64,000 bases of DNA, taken from positions 16,905,879-16,969,878 of the forward strand of contig NC_068340.1 of NCBI RefSeq assembly GCF_014633365.1, read 5' to 3'. Position 1 is the first letter of the stretch. Every line of letters starts with the position of its first letter. Source of the stretch: Diospyros lotus. Taxonomy: Eukaryota; Streptophyta; Magnoliopsida; Ericales; Ebenaceae. A program made the translations under genes and the position numbers. Shown here piece after piece: positions 9,953 to 22,600 of this stretch. The notes below the pieces were generated by a model. It saw nothing but the letters and a program-made list of their open reading frames with translations. It was not told the DNA's origin and searched no databases.

Positions 9953-11921
9953 TGTAGCAACCCGAGCTTTCAGGGCAAAGAGCAAAGTGGCTGCGTGTTG
10001 TGCTCACAATAGTTATCTTCGAGAAGAGATAGAAGAATTAAGTGTGGTTCGAAGGAACTTCAAGGAAAGAAGCTAACCTGGATAGGGTTGGAGATTAAAA
10101 GAGGTTCGAGTTAAAGGATGATTAGCGGTCAATTTTGTAAAATCTTGTTATAATTATACTCCTATTTTAATTTTAAAATTGATTTTATTGAATATTTATG
10201 TGTAATTTGTTTTTATATGCAGGTTTAGAAGAAAATGAAATTTAAAAAGGAATTAGGGGTGAATTAGAAATTTTAGAAAAAAAAAAAAGAATATTCCCCT
10301 TTAATTTTTAATAAAAGAAATTAAATTAAAAATAATTTAAAAATATATATATATAAATATATATTATATTATAATACATATATAAATTTAATACATATAT
10401 ATTTACATATACATATACATATGTTCATGCGTGCATGCCATATAGCATAACATATATACTATATATAATATAATATAATGCGTGAAGGTGGAGTTGAAGA
10501 CAAGTTCAATTTAAAGCCCACACGTTCAAGCCCAAATTGAAGTCCAGTATGAAGGCCCACTGTTTGGAATTAAAAGCTCAGGCACATGTGTAATTGTGAA
10601 GCCCAATTTGAGGTAGCCATGAAGAATTAAATTGAAGAATTGGCCCAGCAAGTCAAAGCCCAGCAGCATGGAAGCAGGCGCACAGCAGCTTGAGAAATGC
10701 GGTCCCCTCACTGTAAATTCATTCAAGTGCAAGGGCATTTCAGAGGTGCATTATACATATACATACACGGCTACAGAGCTGAAAAAGGAAGTCTCCCAGC
10801 GGCAGTTTCAGACAGTAACAAGGGAGCACAGTGCGTGGGAAGACGTAGGAATTCTCGGACACTAAGGGGGGCGCTGTTCGTCTTTAAATTTCTGTCATTC
10901 TGTTATGTTCTTCAATTTCTTCTTCTGTTCCGTGTTAATTCAATTCTTATTTTTCGATTCTCTGTTCTTACATTTCACGCACAGTTTCTGCAATTTAATT
11001 TCTGTCTATTTCAATACTGGAATTTCTTTTCTGCATTCTTAATTTCAATACTTTAAATTCTAAAATTTAATTTCTGTATTTTAATTACTGCCATTTAATA
11101 TTCAGCACTAAAATAATTACAATTTTAATTTCTGTTAATTAAATTCTATTATTTACGTACCGTAATTTACTTTTCTTATTTTTATTTTCCCGCACTTTAA
11201 TTTTCAGTATTAAAAAATGAAGATGTGTGGCTAATAATTCTCAGGCCAAGACGAGGACAGTGTCCAAAGCCAAAATTTCTCGAGTTAGCCGAACTTCATT
11301 GTAAGTCGATGTGTTAAAATTAATTTTTAGATTTTTGCTAAACACCTGAGTTTGAATTGAGATATATGCCTAATCCAGAACCCTTATGTTGTATATGTGG
11401 GTAGCCCAATCTGAAAATATCTTCATCCCCAAATTTAAGTGTACATTATATACATTTCGATTTATGCTGGTTGCTTAAGTTAGAGTCAGCATGCCATGTA
11501 TGTCAGTTACTACAATTAGAATCATCATCATCCCGAAACGTAATCAATAAGCAAATGTCTTAAAATTAATTTAACCCGATGATACCATCCTTTTTGAGTC
11601 TTGAAAAATATTTAGATTGTCACTAAAATTGTCTTGATCCGAGACGTTTGGTTTTCAGTTGCACATTCAATTCATTTTTTCTTAAAATCAGTTGAATTGG
11701 TATAACAAACCTATTCAGCACATACAAAATTTTGCTGCTTTTATTTCCGTCTTAATAAAGATCTCCCAGTGAATCGACCTGGACTCCCATCCAGTAAATA
11801 AATTTCTGCTACAACGCACACTCGTACACTAGTGACCATAAACACTATGTGCTTGCATGTTTTATTTTTTTTATTTGTTTGTGTATTTATTTAATTAATT
11901 GCACAGAGTTAAGCGCAGTCA
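9953..11921 (+). mobile_element. Athila/Tat-like 5' LTR
   Basis: It runs TGTAGCAACCCGAG to GCGCAGTCA (1969 bp), starts inside the inverted copia fragment and is followed 6 bp later by a tRNA-Asp type primer site. An AT-dinucleotide-rich tract lies at about 10325-10480. The conserved end region (GATCTCCCAGTGAATCGACC near 11760) is typical of Athila and Tat LTRs. Its 3'-side homologue is 54764-56156. Small reading frames inside it are not genes. The 5-bp sequence before it is CCAAA; no partner duplication was found because the 3' end of the element is lost. Confidence 0.85.
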
Positions 11922-11927
11922 AAATTT

Positions 11928-11945
11928 TAGTGCCGTTGCTGGGGA
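11928..11945 (+). other. tRNA-Asp type primer-binding site
   Basis: TAGTGCCGTTGCTGGGGA matches the TGGCGCCGTTGCCGGGGA primer site of Athila and Tat/Ogre elements except for three transitions. Confidence 0.88.
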
Positions 11946-12140
11946 GATCGGTGACAAAATTATTACTGTAGAAAAAAAAATTATAGTTTAGTTTCTTTTG
12001 TTTTTGCTGTTGTTATTAATAATACATGAGACCATAGTCAGGTATGCTTATTGAACCATTAATTGATTTTATTATTCATTAGCATCATTATCTACCGTTG
12101 AATTGTCATGTCCATATTCTTTATGTCTTAGTATTTTGGC

Positions 12141-12530
12141 ATGTTTGTGTTTTCTAATGCATTTGGCTATCTCGATTCCATAAAACAGAACGAGTCTAGA
12201 CCTCTTAGGGATTATTTGCACCTTCCCAAGCAACCAACTCCACCATGCATCAAACATCCGCTCAGTTCTTATAATCTCAAATTCAACTCGTGTACTACCC
12301 AATTGTCATTCTTAGATCATTTAAGAAATCATGTCAATTCACAATCGAGTTTCAATGAGGATGATGATCTTAGTGCTAGGTTGGATTCTTTAACCTAGAA
12401 GGTGGAGTGGTTAGAGTTAGAAAATTTTCAAAATTCGAGTGAGGGTAGATGCTTGGTGTGTGAGTCTTCAAATCATCAAACAGATGATTGTCCTTCCATA
12501 CCAGCTCTTAAGAAATTTTTGAATGGGTAA
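12141..12530 (+). pseudogene. Athila/Tat-like gag remnant with zinc knuckle
   Basis: A 130-codon frame with one in-frame TAG at 12396-12398. The N-terminal part contains RPLRDYLHLPKQPTPPCI, like the conserved segment near the gag start in this gypsy lineage. After the TAG the same frame continues to CLVCESSNHQTDDCP, a perfect CX2CX4HX4C knuckle (from 12450) that in functional gag binds RNA. It ends at TAA 12528-12530. The capsid middle of gag is missing, so the knuckle lies unusually close to the N-terminal motif. The start ATG at 12141 is the first in frame, but the original gag start may be upstream. Confidence 0.7.
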
Positions 12531-12781
12531 CCATATGATTTACAATCACACCATAGTGAGGAGAGGTTTTCTTTTAACCAGAGCTAGGGGAAGGATTTTT
12601 ATATGTCGGGCTATGGCATCTGAATTTTTCTTGGAGTGATGATTCTCCACTTGAATCTCATGAGCCTTTTCCTCCACCAACTCACCAATTCGAGTTAGAG
12701 CAAGGGGTTAAATCCAATGTTTATCAACCTCAGGATGCAAAATTTTTAGAGGAAACCCTTCAAGGGTTTGTGTAAGGTCAA

Positions 12782-13108
12782 ATGAGCTTTAATGCACAAG
12801 TGGCCGAATTTTTAGAACAAACCACTAAGGCCATGAGTGATATTAGTAAACAATTGACCGAGCTACCACAAACCTTGAGCGAAAGTAAGCCTGGCGAGTT
12901 TCCAACCCAACCAAATCAAAATTTTATAGGTCAATGTCTTGGGAAAGAATTTTCATCTAGCAATGAGATAGGTCATGACCTGGTCCTGCCTACGCTTAAC
13001 CCTATGAGTGATGAACCATTTGAAACACTTGAAGACCTTAGGATGGAACAAGCCATTATTGAAGAAAAATGGGACCGAAATGAATCAAGTTTAGAAGAAG
13101 AAGCTTAG
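12782..13108 (+). pseudogene. Gag C-terminal linker-like frame
   Basis: A 108-codon open frame, rich in Q, E, S and T, with the segment FLEQTTKAMSDISKQL, a likely coiled coil, and an acidic C-terminus. It lies between the zinc-knuckle frame and the pre-protease motif, where Athila/Tat elements carry a poorly conserved gag tail. I recognise no domain. It is kept because of position and composition, not because of a motif. Confidence 0.45.
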
Positions 13109-13183
13109 GAGGAAGAAGACGGTAGAACCTGAGAGCCGAAATATGAAGATACCACGGGTCTATCCAAACTTGAGCCTAAATGT

Positions 13184-13411
13184 ATGTCCCTTAGGCTGGT
13201 CTGTCTAGAGAGAGATCACATAAAAACAGACATGTCTAAGGTGTTTAAAAAAGTGAGAATTAGCATTCCACATTTAAATTTAATAAAACAAACAACTCTG
13301 GTTTATGAGTTTTCAAAGGATGTATGTGCTTTAATTAGAAAAATCAATTTACATCATTTTGAAAATAATTTTATAAGTGGTTTAAAGCATGTGATAATTG
13401 CTGTGATTTGA
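13184..13411 (+). pseudogene. Pre-protease segment of Athila/Tat-like polyprotein
   Basis: A 75-codon frame containing VFKKVRISIPHLNLIKQ followed by YEFSKDVCALIRK. This fits the conserved segment just before the protease in Athila and Tat polyproteins (F-K-x-V-x-x-x-I-P-x-L-x-x-I-K-Q, then a short motif around DLC). The protease does not follow: the frame ends at TGA 13409-13411 and no RT or integrase is found before 13917. The element is therefore non-autonomous or has lost all of pol. Confidence 0.65.
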
Positions 13412-13917
13412 AGTGCAACCACTTATTTGATCCTTAATTAGAAGAAAAGGAAAAGGCAATAGAATAAAAAATAAGAATAAAAGGCTAGTGTTTTTGCCTT
13501 TATGTAGTTTGTTTTAATTTCGCATGTGTTTGTGATGCTAACAATAAGAGTTTCTTTTGTAAGCCTGACTTTTCTTGAGGAATCATTTCTCACCTTGACA
13601 CTCATTAGGTGTTCCCTATCCCTATTTTTTAATTGCAGTCCAAGTTGGGGGGAAATCGTATATAGGTGGAATGATTTGGATTATATTAGTGTCACAATTT
13701 TTCTTTGTGTTTAATTCACTTTATATTTGAGTGTGTTTAATTTTGTTGATTTTTGATGTCGTGTTTTGTTAAAATAATAATAATAATAATAAATAAATAA
13801 ACAAAAGTCAAAAAAATAAAAAAATTCCTGGGGATCCCTTGCTATCTTTTTATCTTTTATTTAAATATGCCTTCATGTGTTCTAATTGTCATAGGCTTTT
13901 TGTTAGGCTATATTGGG
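13412..13917. other. 3' untranslated part of Athila/Tat-like element
   Basis: Non-coding. It includes AGTCCAAGTTGGGGGGAAAT at about 13638-13657, like the G-rich purine tract found late in Athila/Tat elements, and an ATA-rich microsatellite near 13773-13800. No 3' LTR follows: at about 13918 the sequence changes to old LTR Z. The join is a deletion boundary. Confidence 0.6.
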
Positions 13918-14101
13918 GTATAGGGGAGAGACAAGAAGGTGTAGGAACAAATGGGGAGTGAAACGGAGTTGAAACGAGGGAGAAACAACCAAAAAATAGA
14001 AGGCCAGTTCGCGTCCCTGTCACTGGAGAAGACGATGGGTGCATGTGATACACGCACTAGATCAGGCTGCACGTGAAGAACCTTTCGAAGGTGTGTGGTA
14101 T
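13918..14101 (+). mobile_element. LTR Z, 5'-truncated segment (copy B)
   Basis: Matches 33306-33501. Its left end abuts Athila-like internal sequence. The first about 590 bp of Z, with the TATA box seen at 33053 in copy C, are missing here. Confidence 0.75.
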
Positions 14102-16543
14102 TATAATACTCGATATTACATGGTGTTGGAAAGAATATGATTTCTAGCTATTTTTTTTTTAAAAAAAAAACCTTGAGTGGTCTGGGGAGCCTTAAAGTTG
14201 GCTTCGAGAAAAGAAGTAATAAATTTTTGAATCGACAGCAGAGAATGCCCTAGGACTTGGATGTCTAGGAAAGAGAACATGAGATTGGAAAACGTCTCGA
14301 GAGGAGGTTAATGATGCTAAAAACAGTCAGATCGAGAATCTTTTCTATGCAAGCTTGAATTGTGGCCAAAATCGAATGTTCGTAAGGGACATCCGAGAAG
14401 TCAGTGGGACCCTGAGAGTGGTCCGATTTTGCGAGTGGGATAATACTAAAGCGTTTTTGAGAGGAATAGAGGTCATGTGCAAACGTAGGACCAGATCAAT
14501 TTTTATCGAGTAAGGGTTAGTTATTAATTTTTGGAGAAATCAAGTCTTGGGGTGGCTTGATGGTAATTTGTTCTTCCCTAAAATGAAGAATTAATGAGAA
14601 ATAATGGATGGCCAAGATGGAGGATTGGAAGCCAAGATTAGTGTCTAAGAGTGACACTTGCAAACTCTTACCTAAGAGAATAGGAGAGATAAATTAATGC
14701 AAAAAGAAAAAGAAAATGGTCATTCTAGCATTTATGAGAGGCGCGATTGTGTTGGAATAAATAAAATTCAATTGAAAATAGAAATTAGTCTCTTGAAAAT
14801 GTGGAGATTTATTTAAATTGGAAAATGTTGAAAATGGTCTTTCAAAGGTTATTCTTGAAATTAGCCAAGAATTAATTAGAAATTGGATATTTTATGAGAA
14901 AGTGAGACTTGATCCAAGGGTGGAGTAGTCTTGAAATTGGAAATGATCCAAGGGTGTAGATTTGAGTCTTCAAATGGGCATGGATTGCCAAATGGGTTTA
15001 ATAATCCAAAGGAAGAATAAGATGGATGGTAGAGATTTAATCTCTAAAGAAATCCGTGGATGGGATTTAATCTTCTATAAGCACATGGATTGTGTTTCTT
15101 TGTAGGGTGAAGATTTTATCTCCATTTTTAATTAAGGGTTGAGATTAAATAAGACTAATGGCTTGGATTGTGCTTCTTTGGAAGGATGAGATTTGCTCTC
15201 ATAAAGTTGAATCCAATGGCTAGGATTCTATCTTGAAGCTATTAGAAATAAAAGGAAAATGGAAGAGAGAAATTGGAAGAAGTCTTCCAATGTGAAGGAG
15301 AGAAAGAAGAACTAGGAGATTGGGAAAGGGTAGGCTGTTAGCTCAACCTTGGAGGATTGTGTGGGCAAGGAAGACTATCTATACCATGCATGCATCTTGC
15401 ATTTCATAATTATTTATGCTTACATTTACTTTGCATTGCAGCCTTATTGAGCTTTAAAGCTCATGAGGTTTTTACCACATCTTGTAGGTCTCTCATGTGC
15501 TAAGAGAAAGGGAATTTTCCAAACTTGGAGCTTTGGAAGTATTAAGATGGATTTATAATTTTTGTAATTATATTTTGATGTATGTTGTGTATGCATCACA
15601 AGGGTTGTGTAAGCCTTTTTTTTTTTTTTTTTGAAAAAAAACAGGATTTATGATGTATATATTTATTGTACATAATTTCTAAAACATTTGGGCTAAAAAG
15701 CCCAAGAGAAAAAAAAAAAAGGAAAACAAGGTGAAGGAAGGCAATAGGTAGCAACCAGGAGCGTAGGAGGCGCACAAGTGCTCACCCGTGGCAGGCGTAG
15801 CCAGCGCCTCACTGGGCCATGGGTGTGCTAATAGGCCCCACCGGCAAAAAATTTTGAAAATTTGAGTTTATTGAGCCATTTTTGGAATAATTTGGAGCCC
15901 TAGAGGAATTTTTGAAATAAAAGGATTTTTGGGCAATTTTTGGTGGAAATTATGAATTTTTGAAAAAATAAAATAAGGGAGTATTTTCACTTGGAATTGG
16001 GGAATTTGATGGGTTATTTTGGAATTGTTGGCTAAGGAAGAATTTGGAAAATTTTTTGAAAGAAGAGATTTGGCCCTAAATTTTCTATAGATTTTTGGGA
16101 AAAGAAAATGGGTTCAATGAGTGCTAAGCTATAATATTTCCTCTAAGAATTAAGACTTTGGGCTATTTTGTGAAGCTAAAATTGAGACCCAAAGTATTTT
16201 AAATGAAGGTAAATTTGACCTTTTTCCTGAGGTGCTCGTAAGTCTCAAGTTGTTGAGTGAGATGCCAACATCGTTTTGAGGGGCTGGGCAAGTTGTCCTT
16301 GGCTTGTTTTGGTCTGAGTTAAAGAAGGATGATACTCACTTAGGATTTTGAATTTTTTCAATGGGTTTCCTCGGGTATTTTGTTTTTGAACCCTTGATTG
16401 GAGCAAACAGAAAGACAAAGGCTAGTGCCCACCTAGGGCATTTCTCATTGAAGCATAGTCCATTCCTTCATTGATGGCTTGAGGGGTGAGCAATCTGATC
16501 GATTATTCTTCAGTAGCACCTGTGGTAGGAGCAAGGCGTTACA
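14102..16543 (+). mobile_element. Solo LTR Y in Z (copy B)
   Basis: It runs from TATAATACTCG (decayed TGTAATACTCG) to AAGGCGTTACA, 2442 bp, flanked by GGTAT (14097-14101) and AGTAA (16544-16548), decayed forms of the GGTAA duplication intact at Y in copy C. No primer site or coding sequence. A tetraloop hairpin TGAGCT/AGCTCA lies near 15451. It contains about 640 bp (15672-16312) absent from copy C, including a GC-rich stretch near 15750-15840. LTR type fits Tekay/Del-like chromoviruses (inference). Confidence 0.82.
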
Positions 16544-17053
16544 AGTAAGCCCAAAAATTTTGGAAAAAATACCAAAAAATAGAGAAAAATAAAGGTGTTC
16601 ATGGAAAAAAATAAGGTGTACTTACTTTACAAAAATTCTTGTTTATTGCACAAAAACAAGCCCCGGTAAGTGTGAACAGTACTGTGCAAGTAAACCAGCA
16701 AGGTGAGTGGTTCCTACATATAACTTGCTTCATCCCGACCATTTGTAGTTTCATTTCGTGTGGTTTGCATATCATGGGTTTCCTGGGCAGAACATGTTAT
16801 TTACATCTATATACACCACAGTGCTTGGCTAGTTGATATAGGTCATCATGTGTGATCGGGGAGCGATCACATGCTCGTTGAGATGGGACTGGGAGTTTGG
16901 ACATGATAACCAGTAGGGATGATTGCAATATCCCGACCTGCCTACTGCAGGGGGAGATTTCATATTGCCTATTGCATTCACACTCACAAAATTTTACTCT
17001 AAACCCTCAGTAAGATGTTTCATATCTTATATCAACATATTCAAACGTGTTGA
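16544..17053 (+). mobile_element. LTR Z, continuation right of Y (copy B)
   Basis: Matches 35441-35733 plus 38402-38640, thus without solo LTR S. It ends at a deletion boundary, GTGTTGAG joined to TTGCCACC, that removes the end of Z, any E1 and the first about 590 bp of block U. Confidence 0.8.
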
Positions 17054-17193
17054 GTTGCCACCAAAACCGAGAGTAATTAAAAGAGTTGCATCTTGAGAGA
17101 AGAGGGTTTATCGAAGACAAACAAAGAGTTAAAGAGTTAAAGGGAGAGAGAAAAGATGGTTTATCAAAGATTTATAATTGTTAGGTGTCATCT
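17054..17193. other. Block U fragment left of E2 (copy B)
   Basis: 140 bp matching 1863-2008 and 47433-47580. It is interrupted by E2; block U resumes at 26514 at a point equivalent to 2597, so about 590 bp of U are missing across the insertion. Confidence 0.85.
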
Positions 17194-19608
17194 TGTAACA
17201 CCCCGTCTCGCCAGGCGTGTCACTATAAGGGTATTCCCGGGATTTCTTTTTTTTTTCTCTTTAAGTTACACACGCGCGGTATTTCAAGAACAATCTTCAC
17301 ATGCAGAAACAAAACCCCGCGAACCCCAGTCTTGCCCGTTTAACTATTAAGATCAATAATCTTAAACTAAACGAGTCTTAACACAACGCAGCGGATACAC
17401 TAATACCAAAACACCATTGTATTTCCATAGCAAAAATACTTATTACAGATCAAATGATAAAATTGCTATTATACAACTGTTCATTTACAACCTGAAATAC
17501 ATACTAAAGCCTCCAAACGTTACAACGACTAACAAACTAAGCACCATTGGCCCTCAACCGGCCACATCCTTGCCTTCGCAGCAGTCCCTGGCTGGAACAT
17601 TAAACGTTCCAGGGGCATAACCCAGATTAGATGATAAACATCTAAGTGAAGGCATGAAACAGTTATACAATGCATGAAAGACATACGAACATGACATACT
17701 GTACGACAACATGCAAGACACGTCTAACTCGAGATATCACCTTGACATACTTAATCCCTCGAATATCCCACTGTGGCACTCGTACACCTGGTCCAACGTT
17801 AATCCCTCGGGTGCACCGTCGTGACACCCATTCACCTGGTTTAACATTATTCCCTCGAGTGCCCTAGTGTGACACCCGTTCACCTGGATTAGCATTGTCC
17901 CAATCTCAAGTAGACCTTATCCCGCCCCATACGGACCCAACGATGCAATTTAAATGATATGAAAATTACACGCCATGCACCAACATTTTAAAATAAAACG
18001 GTTAATGCAATGTAGCAAATATCGACACAATGATCATAAGCAAAAGCCTTGTAAAACAATCTATGTCTAGGAGGGTATAACCGCTCACTAGAACTCACCA
18101 CAGGCACCTAAAAACACTTCCAAGACAAGGAAAAGTTGGAATCAAACCACTCACCTCGAATGTATTCAGATTGCCTCGATCCTCGTGCAACGCCTCGGTT
18201 TGCGTGCCAAGCCCCAAATACTTGAACTTGTGCTCAACCTCAAGCCAAGATACTTCCTAAACATCATATTTAATTAAGGAAGCATTAAAATCTATTTTCC
18301 TCAATTTTCCATAATTTTCTCTATTTTCTCCCAATTTTCTCCTCGATAATTCCAAAATAATTATTTATTCAACTATTTTCTGAAATATTTCAACACAATA
18401 AATCCTAAAATAATTAATTAAAAATACTGGAAGAAGAAATACCCAAAATGCCCATTTCACGCGCCCTCACGCGCTTGGCGCGTGGGTGTGTGTGGAGGCT
18501 GGCGCATGACTGCACGCGCCACCTTCTTCCTCGTTGAACCAGTCTCTGGCGGTTGCTCCGATGGCCGAAATGAGGGCACCCCCTTGGAGCCCTTTGCAAG
18601 TCGATCCCAACGGCACCAATTTCAGGCCGAAAGGCCACCGGAAAGTGGCCCAAACGGCCAGTTGCAGGTGGCTCGCGACGGTCCGCCTAGGGTTTTCCGA
18701 CCGTGCTTCGAACGACCATTAAACGCACACCATTGCTTCCCAAATTCTCCAGAAACGATGCCCATACCCCAAAGAGCAAAAGCCCTCTATCCTTTGCCTT
18801 CGATTCTTTCCCAAAATCGATCAATTCGATGCTAAAATTCTTCAAGTTTCGGCCGCCTTTTTATAGCCAAAACCCAGCCATTTTCTGACCAATCGCCGGC
18901 CAAGCTTGGTCCCCAAGCTTCCTACTGCCAGTTGCAACCTCCCCTAGTCATCCCTCGGCCGTCCCATCGCCGGAAACGGTGGCCATGTGCGTGGCAGTGC
19001 GGCGGCCGAATTCTCCCTTGTGTCACACTATGAATTTTCATTTTATTGCACTTTCACCCCTGTTTTCTTCAAATAACAATTCTGCCCTTTTTACAACACC
19101 CCTGATAAATCCAAATATACCACTAAGTTTCACAAGTTTAGTACATCTCGTTTGACCCTCGAAACTCCTGAGAAATTACCGTTTTGACCTCCCTCGGGCA
19201 AAATTAGAAAACTGCGCTTAGGCCCGGCTGGTCAAATTGACCCTAAATCCATTTGATTCAACCCGAAATCGCTTAAGGGTTGTTCTACACATTAAATACT
19301 AGTCCTTGACGCGCTCCGTTGATCCTCTGGACGTTTCCTACGTCGATTCGGTTTTCCTCAGCCCGGTCAACAGCTGTACCGAAAACTGTTCCTGATCCAA
19401 TTTATTTCATCACTAAAAATCATAATTCGAATCACTTGTCGATATTATACCATTTTCCTTGGCTATCTAAGGTCCGGGGTACTCCCTCGAGCCACTTTGG
19501 TCTTTTAAGACTGCAATAGTGTGTCCTAAAGCCTTATTCTTTTGATAATTCCACTTGTACCATTCATCAAATATTATTTATGACCTCAAATCATTCCTGG
19601 GTATTACA
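17194..19608 (-). mobile_element. E2 3' LTR
   Basis: 2415 bp, TGTAATACCC to GGGTGTTACA on the minus strand. A TATA box TATAAAAAGG on the minus strand lies at 18856-18865. Paired stem-loops lie at 17600-17644, with CTGGAAC/GTTCCAG and TTAGATG/CATCTAA stems. The purine tract is adjacent at 19609, so this is the 3' LTR. Confidence 0.93.
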
Positions 19609-22600
19609 TTCTCCCCCCCTTAGGAAATTTCGTCCTCGAAATTTTGTCCGTGACAATTGTATCACCACCGGTGTTAGTGACTCCCAAATGTAATGCCTTA
19701 TATACCATTTCTAGTTCCTAGTAATCTTTCATAACTTTTGTCTCCTTAGGGTTTGGGTTTACCAGACTCATTTCTGATCTTCCAGAATATCCCGTTGTAG
19801 CTCTATACCTACGGCTACTCGAATCCCAAAATAATTTATAAAATTCAATATCACTTATAACTGGGTCCTCAAAACCTATTTTATTTGACTAATAATTCTC
19901 CCAACCACTCTTATGTTAATGCATATGTCATGATCATGCAAAGATTGAACTAGCTTGGATGCCATTTTTGCACAGAATTTGATAACATTGAACTTACCCA
20001 TCTGCCATTATTGCACAAAAATTGATAACATTAAACTTACCCAGCTGTCATGATTGCACAGAAATTGATAACATTGAATGAACTCAACGTATCTTTCTCA
20101 ATTATCATTACCTTGGTTGCATATTAACTTTAAAAAAATAACTTCTTAGCCTCTTACAGCTGGTCATGCAAATTATCCATTTAGGTCTCTCAAAACACAA
20201 TTTCTTTTACTGGAACCCAACATCCTGACATGTTACTATTTCTCTTTCAAACACCATCCATCAATCAAATCAATTTATCTCAACACAGAATTCTCGTGTC
20301 GTTTCAATTTATTGACAACATTCCCTTTTTATGTACGTCCATCACTTGATGATTCCTCAACCTAGTACCGCCAAATGCTTTACTTCAACTAAACGGTGCT
20401 TTCCATATTCTTCCACATGAGAAACAATTTTTCTATTGAGTTAAACAAGATTCCTCTTATCCTTGATTCTTGGAATAGATTTAATCTCGTTCCTCCCTAG
20501 GCGATCTACTTTTCATACTACTTCCTTAAATGAAAACCTTTTTGAGTAACCTTTGATTCTTACCGAGTCTTTAACAACACCTAGCATAACTTTAATAGCT
20601 TGGCCTACTGTCTTTTAACCCAAATAAAATTTCCTTAGTGGAATTGGAAACTCACGTCTTCTTTTATAACAACTCACTCATATGTTTTCTCAAAATCGCA
20701 ACATGTTTCTTAGAAAGAGCAACACTTTTGTTTACTTACCAACATATAACTTACCACATCCCCATGTTGATTTTGTCTCTTTTAAAGATCAACTCATGTT
20801 CCCAAGGGTACCTAGGTATACTTATCATTGCTCCAACCTTTTTATATCACCAAAGGCAAGGTTTGAAACAACTAAATCGTAGCCAACTGCTAACAATTCC
20901 TAGGGTGTGTAATATTAAATACACTAAACTAAGAGCCAAGTTGATAACAATAATTAAATTCCTCCCAAGGTGATATCTAGAAAACAATCGTCCCACATTT
21001 TCCTAATCAACTTCACGGCACATGTTTATACCAAGGATTACTTCATTCCTAGTTAGGAGCTACTTCGACCTAGGAGCATTATTACTGTTTCACCACAACT
21101 CCTGAACTTCCCGAGTGCTCTTCTCTCTTCTTGGTAACCTTAACTTCACGAATTTCTATCATGGATGTAATTATCCTAGAAAAATCCTTTACAAATCTCT
21201 GTTAACAGCTTGCCCAACATTGTTTCGTCACTCGAGATTACTTTTCCTTCTTTCGATTTTCTTTTGATTATTGACCATCATAATCCACACAGCAATTAAC
21301 CCGCTTAGGTCATCTTCCAATCCTTCAATTTTTTCATAATGATTTAGGGATCCTGCCACGATGCTCTGGTCCCTTGGAACTTGGACTCTAAACCATACAT
21401 AACATCCTTAGTGTCGCCCAAACTTTGGCACCTGACCGTCTCCACAGTTCACTGTGTTGCTCCGATTCGTAGGTATCACACCCCAAACCGCGAGTCAACC
21501 ACCAGTCTTCTGCCTTGGTCCCTAGGCTCAGATCCATTGTTACAGACCAACACCAATGGTGTTATCGTTATGCTAGAATTCCTCATTCCATCTCTGAGAG
21601 CTACAGTGGTTCTATTGGTATTAATCCAACTTCCTGATCTTTTGGATTCCCAATGTTCTTTTCCAGAGTAACACTCAATCGTATCGAGCACCCCTATCCT
21701 AACCATTCCTAAGACTTCGGATTTCTTTCTCACAATTTAATCTCTTTTACTTTCTAAATTGGTTATGCATGTGACGGAACCTCGCATTCCTGTTGCTGCT
21801 CTTGCAGACGTTCATAATTTATCAAACACTCCAACATCAATTGTATTTCCAGTTTATCAGTTTCTAAACTTATACTAGATCGTTCAACTATATTCTCGTC
21901 ACTGTCGTATGCTTAATCTATCACAAGATTGGCTTAGAAATTCCATTCTCCTTATATGTTTATTCCACGGTTGACTTTCAACTAACACTCACTCCATAGG
22001 TCATTATGTCAATCATTCCTATTTCTTTGAAAATATTAGGATCAACTTTAATTTGGTTAAGACCTAATCCAATCCCAAGATATCCTTATGAGCTTAATCA
22101 AGCTTTAGCAAGCCTATCTCATTGCTTGGTGCCTAAAAACCCAAGTTAGGACTTTTATAATTACGCCCTAGTCCTTGATAATGTTCGTGCTAATTATTTT
22201 TTTTTTTCTGAGTTTGACTTTCTTAAATCGACTAGGGTCATTTCAAGCTTTAAGATAGCATCGTCTTCATAAGTTAAAATATCTTTTTATCTCCAAGTGT
22301 ATACAGTACGCATAAATTTAACATCAAATCAAACTCGAAATTCGCTTATCAAAATTTTTCTAGTCTCCAGGATTCGTCCTAAATTACCGATCTTTATTTT
22401 ATCAGTGATCTTTATATTGTTTGCAAACCCCATATATTCACATAAGATTTTATTCTGCAAATTCCCTATAAGTCAAAGATTCTTTCAGCTTCCAAGGAAA
22501 AATTCTAGTCCTCGAAGCATGCGAAACTTTACGTTTTACATCCTAATAGCTTTCGGTCGTAACTTGATCCTAACTATAGTTGATTTACAGTCGATCCCTC

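Noticed and set aside
10526..11056. Overlapping small frames in the Athila-like LTR, repeated at 54769-55299
   Set aside because: LTR sequence on both sides, no motif, frames on both strands overlap.
18482..18835. 117-codon frame in GC-rich part of the E2 LTR, also at 25358-25711
   Set aside because: It lies in the LTR upstream of the minus-strand TATA box; the two copies differ mostly by random substitutions, and the repeat explains conservation.
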